Positions 1-11,955 of a stretch of DNA of 64,000 bases are shown here, in pieces (the stretch's first letter is position 1; every line of letters starts with the position of its first letter). The position numbers were made by a program, and so were the translations under genes. Source of the DNA: Adineta steineri (Eukaryota > Rotifera > Eurotatoria > Adinetida > Adinetidae). The notes below the pieces were generated by a model. The model saw only the letters and a program-made list of their open reading frames with translations, ran no database searches and was not told where the DNA came from. The stretch covers positions 270,698 through 334,697 of the forward strand of contig CAJNOI010000099.1 of assembly GCA_905250115.1 (NCBI GenBank), in the 5' to 3' direction.

Positions 1-145
1 AAATATTACTAAATATAAAATAGCAATGAAACATGATTGATATACCTATTATTCATAATGACGCGATGAATCATATTCATGCTCATGTTTGAAGTCAGAT
101 CTAATTATAATATTTGTGTTAATTACTTTCGTTTTTATTTTATAG

Positions 146-2789
146 CTGAAATCCTATTTGGATGAAATTGATTCTCAAACTGTATTTGATCTTGTACAAC
201 ATTTTGAACCTGAACATGCTGATATGTCACCAAAAGCTATAAAACGTTATCGATCAAATTTAGAACTTTATTCCACATTTGTTTATGCACTTCGTGGTTA
301 TGCTGATCGTTATCCACTTGATGTTGTTCATTCAAATGGTTTACAAATATTAAAATATTTATATGAAAGACGAAAAGATAATGTTCCATTTGTAAGATTT
401 ATTGGAAAAATTCTTCTTCTACTCAGTCGAGAAAGACAAACACATGAAGCATTTTATGCCGTTGGTTTGAAAATAATTTTATCTAAAATAATTATAAGAT
501 TTTATTTTTCTATATAGGCTGGGTAAAAATTCTACATGATATGGCATTAGATGAAAATAATATTATTTATTCTTTACTTGGAGCAACAATATTAGCTAAT
601 CTTGATCGACCAAATCATGAAAAGTTGTTAGATGATTGAAATTTTTCTTAATAATATTCGGAAATTTCTTTCTAGTGCATCTCTCAGTCAAGAAAAAATA
701 TCTATAAATAAAAATCCCAAACCGTTATATCTACCATCAGAAATTAGTAATATTGAATTAATTAAAGCAGAAATTAAAACAGAAGAAAAAAAAGAAGATG
801 TACTTGAACATCAACCACCATCGAAACAACCAACTGTTATGGATAAAATTGTGCGTAGTGTATGGTACACAAGACAAGTTTCTGATGAAGGTGATACGTC
901 TGATGAAATTCATGATAATGCAATTACTGATGATCATCATGTTGAAAAGAATATTGTTGTTGCACCAGATATTGATACAAGTCATTCAATAAATGATGAT
1001 AATAAAGTTACAGTAATAGAACAAGAAAAATCAATGTCAGTTCCGTCTTGGATCAATGATCAAGTGTATGGTGATAAAGTAAATATTCTATTATATTCTA
1101 AATAGTCATAGTAAAACCTTCATGCTATCCATTATATCTTTTCAAGGTATTCTATTCTATTCGATTCGTGTTATTGGATAGTTTCAGACTAATTTTGACA
1201 GGTAACGTTTCGAATCAGCTCTCCAATCGTATATTTACTTTGTTGTAACCTACGCGTGCTGCTTCGGTTTACTTCTATGATAATATCTAATAATACACAG
1301 AGTATAGATTCAGAAGACTTCAGTAAATACGCAAGAAGAACAATTCCCTTCTTATCGCTTTGTTTTGATAATGATAGTCGAATAATTCTTTTCATTTAGA
1401 TTATTCTATTCAGTCCAGCAATGTATAACGTTCAACAAATAGATCCGGATGTACGATGGCATCAAGAACCTATTGTTGATATTATTTTTGTAAGTTATTT
1501 ATCGAATTTATCTATACTTATATTTATATATTAATTATCATTGTTAGTTTCATGGTTTAGCTGGTTCAGCTTTTAAAACTTGGCGACAAGAATCTGCACA
1601 TACAGAAATAAAACAAGCCGATGCATCACCATTACCATCAGAAGGAAAAATATTACCTGTAGTTGATGAATCGCCTGAAGAAGAAAGTGATGAAGTAATG
1701 GATGTTAGTGAAGAAACAAATTGGAATCCATCAAAAACGAATACCTCTACTCCGGTTCCAAATATTGATGAACACGAATCAACATCATGTTGGCCAAAAG
1801 ATTGGTTAAGTAAAGATGTTCCAACATCACATATACGTATGTTAGCTGTTGATTATGAATCAAGAGTTTCGGAATGGCAAGTTCGATCAATGCCAAGAAA
1901 TGTTATCCGACGACCAATGCATGATCGAGCACAAGAAATTGCTGAACAATTAAAACAAGCTGGCGTTGGCAAACGACCGATTATATGGGTACCTTTAAAA
2001 TCAATATTTATATAGAATTTGCATTAATTATTATGATTTTGTATTTATATTTAAAGGTAGCACATTCTATGGGAGGATTATTAACAAAATACATTTTAAC
2101 CAATGAAGAAAATGAAGAATTACGATCAAATACACGTGCATGTGTTTTTTTTTCAGTACCACATTTTGGAGCTGAATTAGGTTTGTTAAAGTTTATTATT
2201 CTTCCTATTTATTGAAGTGTAAATCAACCTCACTCTTATTTTCCCTTTCTGCTGTTTTCCATCCATTCAGCAACTTATTTCTGTCACTAAGCAACTAAAG
2301 CTCGAATTTATCTTAATTAAATTGTTTGTGTTATTTCTAATGAATTCTTGTTTAGCATCATTTGGTATTCGTCATGCATTTTTTGTTCGTCCAACTGTTG
2401 AAATTGAAGAATTACAACCGAATAGTACAAATCTTCTTAATTTACATGAACGTTTTCTTGATATTCTCAAAACTCATGATAATATTAAAATTTTAAGTTT
2501 TGCCGAAAATGAAAAAACAACATTTTCATTACGTTATCAAACAGTAGTTGTACCGTCAGAAAGTTCACAAATAAATATTGGAAAATTTTTTGTATTAAAT
2601 AAAAATCATATTTATATATGTAAACCAAATTCAAAATCAACTATTGAATATCAAGAATTACTTGATCTTATTCAAACGATATATTCTGAACGTAAGAATG
2701 AAGTTAAAAGTGAACAAATCAAAACAACAGAAGATTTTCTTAGTAATTTATATACTTTTTCATCACCTATGGAAGATGATACACAATAA
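146..2789 (+). CDS. SERAC1: SERAC1-like serine-active-site lipase, 5' end outside the window
   Basis: SERAC1 is a mitochondria/ER-contact alpha/beta-hydrolase involved in phosphatidylglycerol remodelling. Exons read by eye: 146-464, 518-623, 676-1078, 1400-1489, 1548-1988, 2057-2180, 2356-2789; all phases agree and there are no stops. The first part is helical and armadillo-like (DRYPLDVVHSNGLQILKYL), as in SERAC1. The hydrolase part starts at FHGLAGSAFKTW. The nucleophile elbow is VAHSMGG, made across the 1988/2057 junction, so the first Gly of GxSxG is Ala here. The C-terminal block with VVPSESSQINIG and ICKP matches the end of the human protein as I remember it. Introns 3 (321 nt) and 6 (175 nt) are longer than most here. 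The start codon lies upstream of the window. Confidence 0.88.
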
Positions 2790-3900
2790 GTTCGTTTGTT
2801 TGTTTGTTTATTTAATTGTTTTTTTTTGTTTATTTGAAATATTTGTTTAAATTGAAATGATCAAATATGTGTTATTTTTTTTTGTAAACAAATTTCATAA
2901 TCGAGCGTTAGTATTTTTGTTATACAATACCATTTTCTAATCAAGCGTTAGTATTTTCAGATAATATCAAACACTAAACATACAAAAAACAAGTAATATT
3001 GAACGATTGTTTTACAATCTCAATTATGGTTGTAAAAGTGAGTATAATTCAATTTGATTATAAGGATATCTAGTTTGAATTTTTATAGTTTTCTTCAATT
3101 ATTTTAAACCAGAAACAATTTATGAAGATAATTTTGATGGTGCTTACATTTGTACTATCAATCCGTAAGGTTTAGTATGTGTTATCCTCGCATTTGATCT
3201 TGTTAATACTATATTGGCTAACAAACGAAAGTAAGCGTATATCCATGAGTTTAATTTCAAAACAGTATACTGTCTTTATGAAGGACAAATTGTTGTTTCT
3301 AGAAACTTTTGAGTATATGAATTTATATGCGTTATCGGTAGAAAAAACTAATCAGTCATTCTAGTTATCGCCCTTAGCTATTTATGTTCAAATATAAAAT
3401 TAATAATAACAAGCTCCATTTTGTTCCTATGATTTATGTTTCAGTCAATCGCTTTTGGACAAATTTTGTACATTTTATTACTCTTTAACTATCTCACATT
3501 CGAAATGCACTCGTATCTTGCTTAGAACTTTATTGATTATTTAAAGTATTATTTAAACATTGTCGATTTTACTTGAGCTAAAGAGTAACAGACGATGTGA
3601 TTGTTATTAATTTCGCTTCTTATTTTTATTTTCACCTTCTCATAAAAGAAAAATACATCGATTGCCTCATTGCCTCGCAAAACAGAACACTCTCGCATGT
3701 TTCGCCATATACCAGGCACGTTTTAGAGAGAGAAGAAACGCAACAGACTATAAATCTATCGATAAAGAAAAATAGATACAAGATCGAATAATACATATTA
3801 AAGTAAGAGAAGAAGAAACGAAACAGAACAGAATAACAAGCAGTAGTGGATTAACTCATATATCCACACAATAAATGTTTCTTTTGGTTTAATCCAAATC
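2790..3900. other. Intergenic, nothing recognised
   Basis: AT-rich sequence after the SERAC1 stop. Short open frames at 3179-3364 and 3597-3791 have no domain-like composition and are not supported as genes. Confidence 0.5.
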
Positions 3901-4159
3901 CCGAAAAAACGACTTTAGCAACTTCACAGAGTGAAACTAAGAGAATTTAGTCACACTACCCAACGTGAAGTGTAAACCATAATGTAGAATTCAATCCAGT
4001 GGCGTTTGAGTTCACTATATACTATCGAAAACTTCACAGAAGATTGATTCTTGTCAAAACACAGAATCTTATAAATAGTTTGGTATAGATATACTCTTTA
4101 AATATATTGCGGTTAATTATTCGCCAATTCATAAGTAAAAAGTACAATCATCATTCTTT

Positions 4160-5130
4160 ATTTCAAAATGGAAACAACAGCTGCATATCGTATGAAAAAA
4201 GTGTCGTCAAAAATTATCAACGGCGGCAATAACTTCATCAAGTGTCAATGATCTAAGAAGAAAAGAAGGTGAACAATGTCTTAATATTTCAAAATTAACA
4301 AATGAAAATGTTAAATTACGATAAACAGAGAAAATATATTAATAGAAGAAGTTAAAAAAAACTACGTATACCTCGATCTTTAACATCATCACGTTACTCA
4401 ACATCGAAAATTTTGTTTTTGGATAATGTCAATCTAAATGGTAAACAACGTGCAGTACTATGCCTTAAAGCTAAAAAAGAAATTCTTCCATGTGATTCAT
4501 GAGAACGAACTAGACGTTCGTTTGGTATAAAAATTTCAAAACAACATTTACTAAAGAAGAAATTACAATCAACACTTCAAACTCAAATCGAAATCTTTTT
4601 ATGTCATGATGACGCTAACACATTTTGTTTTGATAAAGAACAAACAAACTAATAATCACATGATTCAATATTGTCTTAAATTATTTGAATATTATCCATC
4701 AACAATTCGAATTGAAAAGTAACATTGATATGGCTTACGTTACGTTTAAACGGTATGTTCCATCGTAATAGTCAGAAAACTTGTTTATATCTGGTATGTT
4801 TAAATCTTCAACTCAAATATAAAAAATTTCATTTGTTGATTTATATAATTTACCGAAACTGAATCGAGGAGATATTGTTATAACCTAAAACTATGTTAGA
4901 CCTATGAAATTGGAATTTGCGTATAAAACATACATTAAAGCTATCTCATAATTCACTAGCAGGACGTAAAAAAAATATGACAATTTGTCATTAATCTAGA
5001 TCAACCTTTAAAAGATAGTTTAATGGTTATTTTCGAGAATTATTTCGGTCAAAATGGAATAGGAATTTCTAAAAAATCTTTATTTTTAGACAATAATATA
5101 AATCAGAAAAACCGTTCACTTGTAAACTCC
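4160..5130 (+). pseudogene. Decayed coding remnant of a repeat-like gene family
   Basis: Over about 1 kb the plus strand shows coding-like stretches scattered over different frames, so no intact product can be read. Recognisable pieces are a basic N-terminal part (SSSVNDLRRKEGEQCLNISK), a middle part with FLCHDDANTF followed by KEQ, and MAYVTFKRYVP. The order (an F-x-x-x-DD block, a K-rich block, then a YxTFxxxxP block) recalls multicopy transposon-like ORFs seen in several invertebrates. I cannot name the family or see terminal repeats. It may be a transposon relic or a dead member of a host multigene family. Confidence 0.35.
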
Positions 5131-5536
5131 ATATCTCTGTTAATAATCGATAGTGTGGGGAAACTTTGTCTATATAATATAGACACAGAATAATATTTAC
5201 TTTTTATGATAATCGTTAGAATTCTTTTTTGTTTCTTAAGCATTCATTTCAATACAGTGATATTATTAACAGATGCTGACAAAATATTCAGTTAAATAAT
5301 TGATGTCGCTGATAAACTTGAGCACGTAGAATGCCACTAAAGTCGAATAAAATTTTCTTCTGTTATCTAAACAATATAGTACATACATCTTGTTATCGTT
5401 CCTTATTTACCTTCTTTTATAAAACAAGTTAATAGTCTTTATGAAGAGAGATACATTATGTCATAACATATCTATTTCAAAAATAGAGTAATTCTTATTT
5501 ATTTTCAGATACTTTTTTTTTAAATAAAAATAAACG

Positions 5537-6236
5537 ATGAAATCTACATTATTATTTCAAAATGAAAATCGAAAGCGAATAAATACTAAAACATCTTCAT
5601 CATCATTTTGGATTCATAAAGATAATATTTGTTATGCAATTACATCATTATATCTTCTTCGAACTTGTTCAATTTCAGCACCAAATCTATGGACTATGTA
5701 ATTATTTTATATTATTTGTATTGTTAGAATGGGAAAATTCAATAAATCCTTTCTAACAGAGTTCTCGAATTACGAACAGAGTCCTCTTTTGGTAATATCT
5801 GATGAATATTGTACTAATGTTCTCAAAGATGTCAAATCTCAATCATGGGTACAATTCGAAATTATGTGATACTACTTATTTTGTTGTGAATTTGATTTAG
5901 ATACATCTTTAAATTTATAGGATATTTAAATCATCTTCAATTTATTTTACTGAACTAACTTTTTGGTTATCAAATATTGGTTTTAATTGGCTTCTCTATA
6001 AAAGCATTTATCTATCAAAATTTCCAATTGAAAAACGTTTAACATATTCATTATTTCTATCAACCATATTCAATTTTGGTTCACTGATAATTATCAATAA
6101 TATTAATCATTTCTTTGGTCGAATTGAATCATTAAGACTTATATCCAGTTTAACCTTATCAAGTTGTTTATTATCGATTGGTTATACTTTTTTAGACGAT
6201 CTTAATAATAATAATAATACTTCTAACGATAAATAA
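5537..6236 (+). CDS. Small multi-pass membrane protein, family not recognised
   Basis: Two exons, 5537-5697 and 5921-6236, joined in phase 2 across a 223-nt intron, give a 158-residue protein with no stop. It starts MKSTLLFQNENRKR, a basic hydrophilic head. Hydrophobic segments follow around YAITSLYLLRTC, FTELTFWLSNIGFNWLLY, SLFLSTIFNFGSLIII and SSLTLSSCLLSIGYTF, so 3-4 membrane spans are likely, and the tail is Asn-rich. I do not recognise the family. An acceptor-like TTTTCAG lies 5' of the start. The stop is only 34 nt before the SLC35C1 start on the same strand, which suggests co-transcription. Confidence 0.6.
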
Positions 6237-6252
6237 TGAAACTTTCTTTCTT

Positions 6253-6259
6253 TTCAGAT
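6253..6259 (+). promoter_or_regulatory. Probable trans-splice acceptor between two cistrons
   Basis: In the 34-nt gap between the upstream stop (6236) and the SLC35C1 start (6271), a pyrimidine tract CTTTCTTTCTTTTCAG ends 11 nt before ATG. The gap is too short for a promoter plus a 3' end. Bdelloids are known to use spliced-leader trans-splicing, so this AG is the natural leader acceptor. Inference from position and composition. Confidence 0.5.
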
Positions 6260-6270
6260 TTTATTTTATA

Positions 6271-8010
6271 ATGATGAATAACAGTTCATACGAACTACTA
6301 AATAATTCCACAGATAAACTTGATGTTGTAATACCAGTCAAAGAATCTGCATCATCATCCACATCGAATAATGCCAGTGGAGATACACTTAAAAGTCGCT
6401 ATATACAAATAGCAATTGCCGTCGGTCTCTATTGGTATGAAGAATTTCAAATAGAAAGTTTCTCGAATATTTCGTTGTTATTTTAAGGTTTGTTTCGATT
6501 ACTATGGTATTTCTGAATAAATATTTACTTAGCTCAAAAGATGTTAAAGTAAGTTTTTTTCGATTAATTTATCTTTTATTAATCATATTTTGTATATAGC
6601 TTGACGCACCACTATTTATTACATGGTTTCAATGCGTAGTAACAGTTGGAATTTGTGGTATACTTGGAAGTTTAAATAAAAGTGTCTCAGCTCTTTCAAA
6701 ATTTCCTTCATTTAAAATTGATCTGAAAATCGCACGTGATGTATAGAAAACTAATTTCTATTAATAAAGTAACTTAAATTACAAAAGTTAAATTTTTCTC
6801 TAGGTCCTTCCACTTTCGTTAATGTTTGTTGCAATGATAATATTTAATAATTTAACTTTGAAACATTTAACTGTATCATTTTATATGGTTGGTCGATCAT
6901 TAACCACGGTTGCTAATGTGGTATGTTATCGATTAAAGATTTAAATAGAAAATCATTGGAATCTTTTATTTTAGGTGTTTACATATTTTATGCTTGGTGA
7001 AAGAACTTCTTATAAAGCGTTAGGTTGTTGTTCTCTTATTATTGCTGGATTCTTTCTTGGTATCGATCAAGAAAATGCATTAGGTAAATAAGAGTTTTAT
7101 TCGTAAATGTTGATTAATCATTATCAGTACTCTTAAGACATTATTTATTACATGACTTATGTTTTAGACAGAACTAATTTTGTTCAAGCTATTCTTGTGT
7201 ATTTTAGATAAATGAGAACAAATTTAAGGTAGTTAGTATTTCGAGAAAGAAATGTTTAATTAACTATAATTCTTCAACAAATCTAAGCATATCTTCTGCA
7301 ATTAACTTTTTTTTTGTACCGCACAAAACAACTTTGATTTCGAACGATTGATTTTATAAAAAAATATATACATCCGATTTTTCTGAACTTTTTTTGCATA
7401 ATAATCTATATAATATATTCTCTTTTTCCAGGTACTCTTTCATTATTTGGTGCATCATGTGGTATAGCATCAAGTATATTTGTGGCGTTAAATGCTATAT
7501 ATACAACTCGATGTTTACCATGTGTTGATAAAAATGTTTGGCGTCTATGTTTATATAATAATTTCAATGCTTGTATTCTGTTTCTTCCTCTCATGATTAT
7601 TTTTGGTGAACTACCAATTGTTTTTAGCTATCCAAAACTTCTCAGTATTTCATTTTTAACTCCAATGATATTAGCTGGTATTCTGGGATTTTCAATGGGT
7701 TATGTCACAGGTTATCAGATACAAATGACAAGTCCATTAACTCATAATGTATCAGGTACAGCAAAATCGTATGTTCAAACATTACTTGCTGTTATGATTT
7801 ATATTGAAGTAAGAATATTAAACAAAAAGAAAACTTTTTATTGGGTTTTATTCTAATTTGTAGACAAAAACAACACTTTGGTGGATATCAAACTTATTTG
7901 TTCTTGGTGGATCTGGTCTATTTGCACATGTTCGTGCAGTAGAAATGAAACGAAAACATAATTTAAATAATACTACTGATAATAATTCAAATATATCTGT
8001 ATCGAAATAG
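6271..8010 (+). CDS. SLC35C1: GDP-fucose transporter, SLC35C1 type
   Basis: A Golgi nucleotide-sugar antiporter that brings GDP-fucose into the lumen for fucosylation. Exons 6271-6434, 6488-6548, 6600-6740, 6804-6920, 6975-7083, 7432-7808 and 7864-8010 are phase-consistent and give 371 residues, close to the family length. A polar N-terminus is followed by about ten hydrophobic spans. Family blocks seen are [64 protein letters not shown] and [20 protein letters not shown], the last being the conserved late-helix block. Intron 5 (348 nt) is unusually long. Start is ATG 6271 or the adjacent ATG 6274. It is probably the second cistron of an operon with the small membrane protein upstream. Confidence 0.93.
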
Positions 8011-8294
8011 TTTTAATTCGATGTTAAAAGAAAATCAACTTTTTTTTTTATTCGTAAAGAATCTCGACGAGCTTTTTTTATTAATCGTTTTTCTTGTTCG
8101 TTATTTAAATTACATTCGATTATTCTACTGTGATCATTTTATTCGCGATATTTATTCATTTATTTGTATTTGATAAACAAAGAAATTTATTTATCTTATC
8201 CACTTTTAGATTTTTATATTATGAAATAAAAATTAAGAAAAACAAAAAATGAATTTATTTTTATTACAAAAAAAAATATATCGAGTTTTTTTGT

Positions 8295-8486
8295 CTAATA
8301 ATGAGTTGCGCAGTTGCTTCCACCTGAACACATGTTATTTCGTGGTTGTTTACCTGGTGTTCGGAGACCACCTGAAACTGTCATTGTATTAGATTGGGGA
8401 TTATTATTTGAATTTGCAGTATAAGATGGAATATTGTTGTTATTTGACTGATTGGATAGAGAGCGGAATGGATTGAATGAAAACAT
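8295..8486 (-). CDS. Possible small Asn/Ser-rich protein
   Basis: A 63-residue frame starting MFSFNPFRSLSNQSNNNN and ending NMCSGGSNCATHY. It lies tail-to-tail with SLC35C1 and has an AATAAA-like signal just past the stop on the minus strand. Codon composition looks gene-like (many Asn, Ser and Gly in the third-position-A/T style of the neighbours), but there is no domain. An in-frame Met 63 nt further upstream exists, but that extension looks like 5' leader. Could be a real small gene or chance. Confidence 0.35.
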   Translation of the reverse strand: MFSFNPFRSLSNQSNNNNIPSYTANSNNNPQSNTMTVSGGLRTPGKQPRNNMCSGGSNCATHY

Positions 8487-8489
8487 ATT

Positions 8490-9825
8490 TGAATAGAATA
8501 TATTTATGTTTTTATGATATAAGTAAAATGTTTGAATGTGTATGATCAACCAAGCAGAACATTTATTAGAAAAATAAATAATGACTCATTCGAGAAAATA
8601 AATTTCGTATCCTAAAAAAAAGTATTTCTTGGATTAATGTGAACACGGATTGATAAACATTATTATTTGTTGTAGTAAACGAAATATTGTTCTTGAATAA
8701 GTCGATTAGAATTAATGTATGGATTATAAAACGTTCTTTTCAAAATTTTCGCATGGTTTTAAGAGATTCATAATTGAATACAATAAAATTTCAAAATAGA
8801 TATAATCAATCGTAAAATATTCGATGAAATCAAACGCAGAATTTCATAATAACTTACATGTACTGAATAACAGAAGTATTTCTGAAATCTTTAAAAACAA
8901 AATCATGTATTCGACATTTCCCTGGAATAGCTCAGACTCTTGATGATGCATGTATAGTTAGTTGTGTTACAATTCATAATGTAAATCATTGATTAAAAAA
9001 TATTCTGAAATTACAATTCGTAAGCGAACATATAGATTATTTGTTCGCTATTCCTTCATATATATGATCATATGGTATTTTCTCGCTTACTTTCACATAT
9101 ATGTTCGTATGGTATTTTTCCTTTCGTTATCTAAATGCGTTCTTCTTCTATTCTTTTGACTTATATTGAAATGTGTTATTTCCAAGTGACGAACTAAAGG
9201 ATATCACGTAAATATTTTTTCCTAGAATATGTTGTATTCCAAGAGATGCAAATAATCAGAGTAACTATTTCTTATCCTATAAATACTTGGGTTTTCTTCT
9301 TAAATAAACGAACTATTATTACGCTTCCAAAACGATCATCTTCTTCTACAAGTTACGATAAGACTGCAATACCATCTTAATTTAAATTATAAAGATTGAT
9401 TTTCAAATTCAATATATATCAATTCAATTCTTTTTCAAATTTGATTCAAAGGATGTTCTAGTATAGCTAAAGTGTTAATCATGTTACAAAATGTAACAGA
9501 TTTTAAATTTAGACTAGATGCGTTTGTTTGTATTTCAAACTCGGTAATAAGTATAAAGCGACCTCTGCATAACGCCTGGTTACATATCATCTTTGCCTTC
9601 GAATTACATGTTCGATACTTTAGAAATTCTATGAATTTCACTTTGGAAAGAAAAAGGTACTTTATAAAATTTGTATTGCAGTGAAATTATCAAAATTTAA
9701 GTGTGATAAGAATCTCGGAGAAAAATTCTACCAACAACATGCTCTGGCAATTCTTTTTTTTTTCTTCCTTTCTTTTTCTTATATTTAAACGACTGACTCT
9801 CAACATACTTTTCTTCCTAGATTAT
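8490..9825. other. Intergenic, nothing firm
   Basis: AT-rich. Around 9045-9120 a CATATATATGATCATATGGTATTT-like phrase recurs twice about 45 nt apart, a weak local duplication. Overlapping frames on both strands at 9435-9684 are not gene-like. Confidence 0.4.
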
Positions 9826-9832
9826 TATAACA

Positions 9833-11955
9833 ATGTCAGACACTGTGAACAATCGTGAAGAATCACGAAAGTAAGTTATCAACATAGAATACTTTTATCA
9901 TTCCAAAACGTATTTTGACTTAAAGAAAACTTTTATTTTCAGTAATAAAATAAACCAATATGTTACTAGGAATTTTAAGTTAGTGACTCATTTTATTTAT
10001 TGACATTGACATTTGCTTTCGTTTAAACTGAAAATTTCTATTGAATATAAAAGTTGTAGTTATTCTAATATTGAAATAATATGTTCATATATTGTATTAG
10101 CAAGTAAATCTACTCAAATTTGTTGATTATCTTTATAATTGCAATATACAGGAATACGAATTAGTAGTTTATGTATGAAAGCACACTTCGAACAATTTTT
10201 TAGTACTTTTTAAAAATACGAATCGAGTGATACTTTTCTACCATCTATCTATGAATGTTTCTTTTGTAACGTCTATTTTATAGTGAATCGAATGAAGTGC
10301 ATGATCGACGATCATCAATCGATAATAACGGAATCCAACAAGGAAATAATAGAGATACAATCTTCAATGATAACGTAGGTACTGCTACCAACAGTATTCG
10401 AGACATATCTTCGGATACAAATACCAATCCATCTCATGATGTCAATTTAAACATGTCTTCTAACAGTGGTGAAGACAATTCTCATACTAGCAGTGGACGC
10501 AGATCCTCATCTCATAGTGACGATTACAAAAGATCAGATGGTACCGATATATCCTATGGTAGTAATGAACCTGATTTGCTTGAATCAATATTAAAAAATA
10601 AAACAAACCAACATTTAATTGATCGTCTTCTTGGTTGTGCATATGGACAAGCGCTTGGTGATGCTTATGGTTTATCGACTGAATTTGAAACACGTGATAT
10701 CGTAGCAAGAAACTATCCTGATAAAAAGAAACTAATTCCATATCCAAACTATATCTTAACTCATCATTCAAGTCGATGGACAAGAGGTGACTGGACTGAT
10801 GATACAGATCAATGGATATTAATTTTAGAGACATTAACGGAACACGATGGCGATGTGACTGTATTTGCAAGAAAATTAAAAACATGGATCAATAGAGGTT
10901 ATCCAGAATTAGGTGATTATGGTGGAATGGGATTAGGCGCTAATGTATCGCAGGTAATTTCATTCTTGTACTAAAAATCTTCTGTGATTAAATTGACAAA
11001 AGAAACAAATGCCACATTGAGATAAACATCGATAAACAGTGTCTACATACGAAAATTGATTCATTTTGAACTAGATAGAGCTAAAATTATTATAATGATT
11101 GTAAAGAACCTTTCTTTTGCTGTTATGATTTGTTTCATATATAATGTCTTGATAAGTTTCAAACCTTGATTTATTTTTTATAATAGGTCGTTAATTCAAA
11201 TAATTATCTTACTCATCCACTCAAAGCAAGTGAAGTGGTATGGGAACGTGGTGGTCGTCAAGCAGCGCCTAACGGAGCTGTTATGCGATGTTCTGCATCG
11301 GCTTTTGTCCATTTCAATGATCTAGAAAAGGTAAAACACACACGTAAACATCAATAGTTACAGACGAATAAATATTAAAAACCATCTTATATTATCTATT
11401 TTTCAATAGGTGAAATCAACGGCAATACTGATGTGTAAAACAACTCATTTTGATCCTCGATGTATTGCTTCATGTCTAGCAGTTTGTTTAACTATTGCTT
11501 ATCTTTTGAGAGAAGAAAGTGTTAATGATGATATTGAATCATTAATTACACGTGTTCAAAAGGAAACTATTGATATACTTGGTGATAGTTTTATTCCAGA
11601 AGATCGTGAAGCATTCTTATGGCATACAGATCAAGCACGTACTTTAGAAGAATTAAATTTTGATGAGCCAAGAAGTATTGGTTATACATATAAGTGTTTA
11701 GCAGCAGGTTTTTATGGCTTGAGATCTACTCGTTCGTTTGAAGAAACACTCAATGATCTTATTCGATATGGAGGTGATGCAGATACAAACGGAGCCGTTT
11801 GTGGTACTATGTACGGAGCAAGATATGGCTATAAAAAACTACCATATCAATGGTTGCGAGCAATGCCTTTTAAAAAATGGTTTGATAGAAAACTACTTAA
11901 ATGTCTTCATCAAATGAATTTAAACTCAACTGAACCTACAGAAACAAGTTACTAG
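9833..11955 (+). CDS. ADP-ribosylglycohydrolase (DraG/ARH fold)
   Basis: Removes ADP-ribose from modified substrates using a two-metal centre. Exons 9833-9870, 10284-10953, 11187-11330 and 11410-11955 give 465 residues. The first ~100 residues are a low-complexity Ser/Asn/Asp tail (NIRD...HTSSGRRSSSHSDD), probably disordered. The enzyme domain starts LLGCAYGQALGDAYGLSTEFE. Metal-site motifs are present: GDWTDDTDQ near the start and GGDADTNGA near the end, with GYTYKCLAAGFYGLRS between. The version with WTDDTDQ and the long insert resembles fungal and bacterial homologues more than vertebrate ARH1/ARH3, so horizontal acquisition is possible but untested. A CTTCCTAG acceptor-like site sits just upstream of the ATG. 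All key motifs are intact, so it is probably active. Confidence 0.88.

Noticed and set aside
9435-9684. Overlapping ~70-codon frames on both strands
   Set aside because: Open on both strands because of base composition; no conserved-looking segment.
10487-10885. 132-codon minus-strand frame
   Set aside because: Shadow of the ADP-ribosylglycohydrolase exon.
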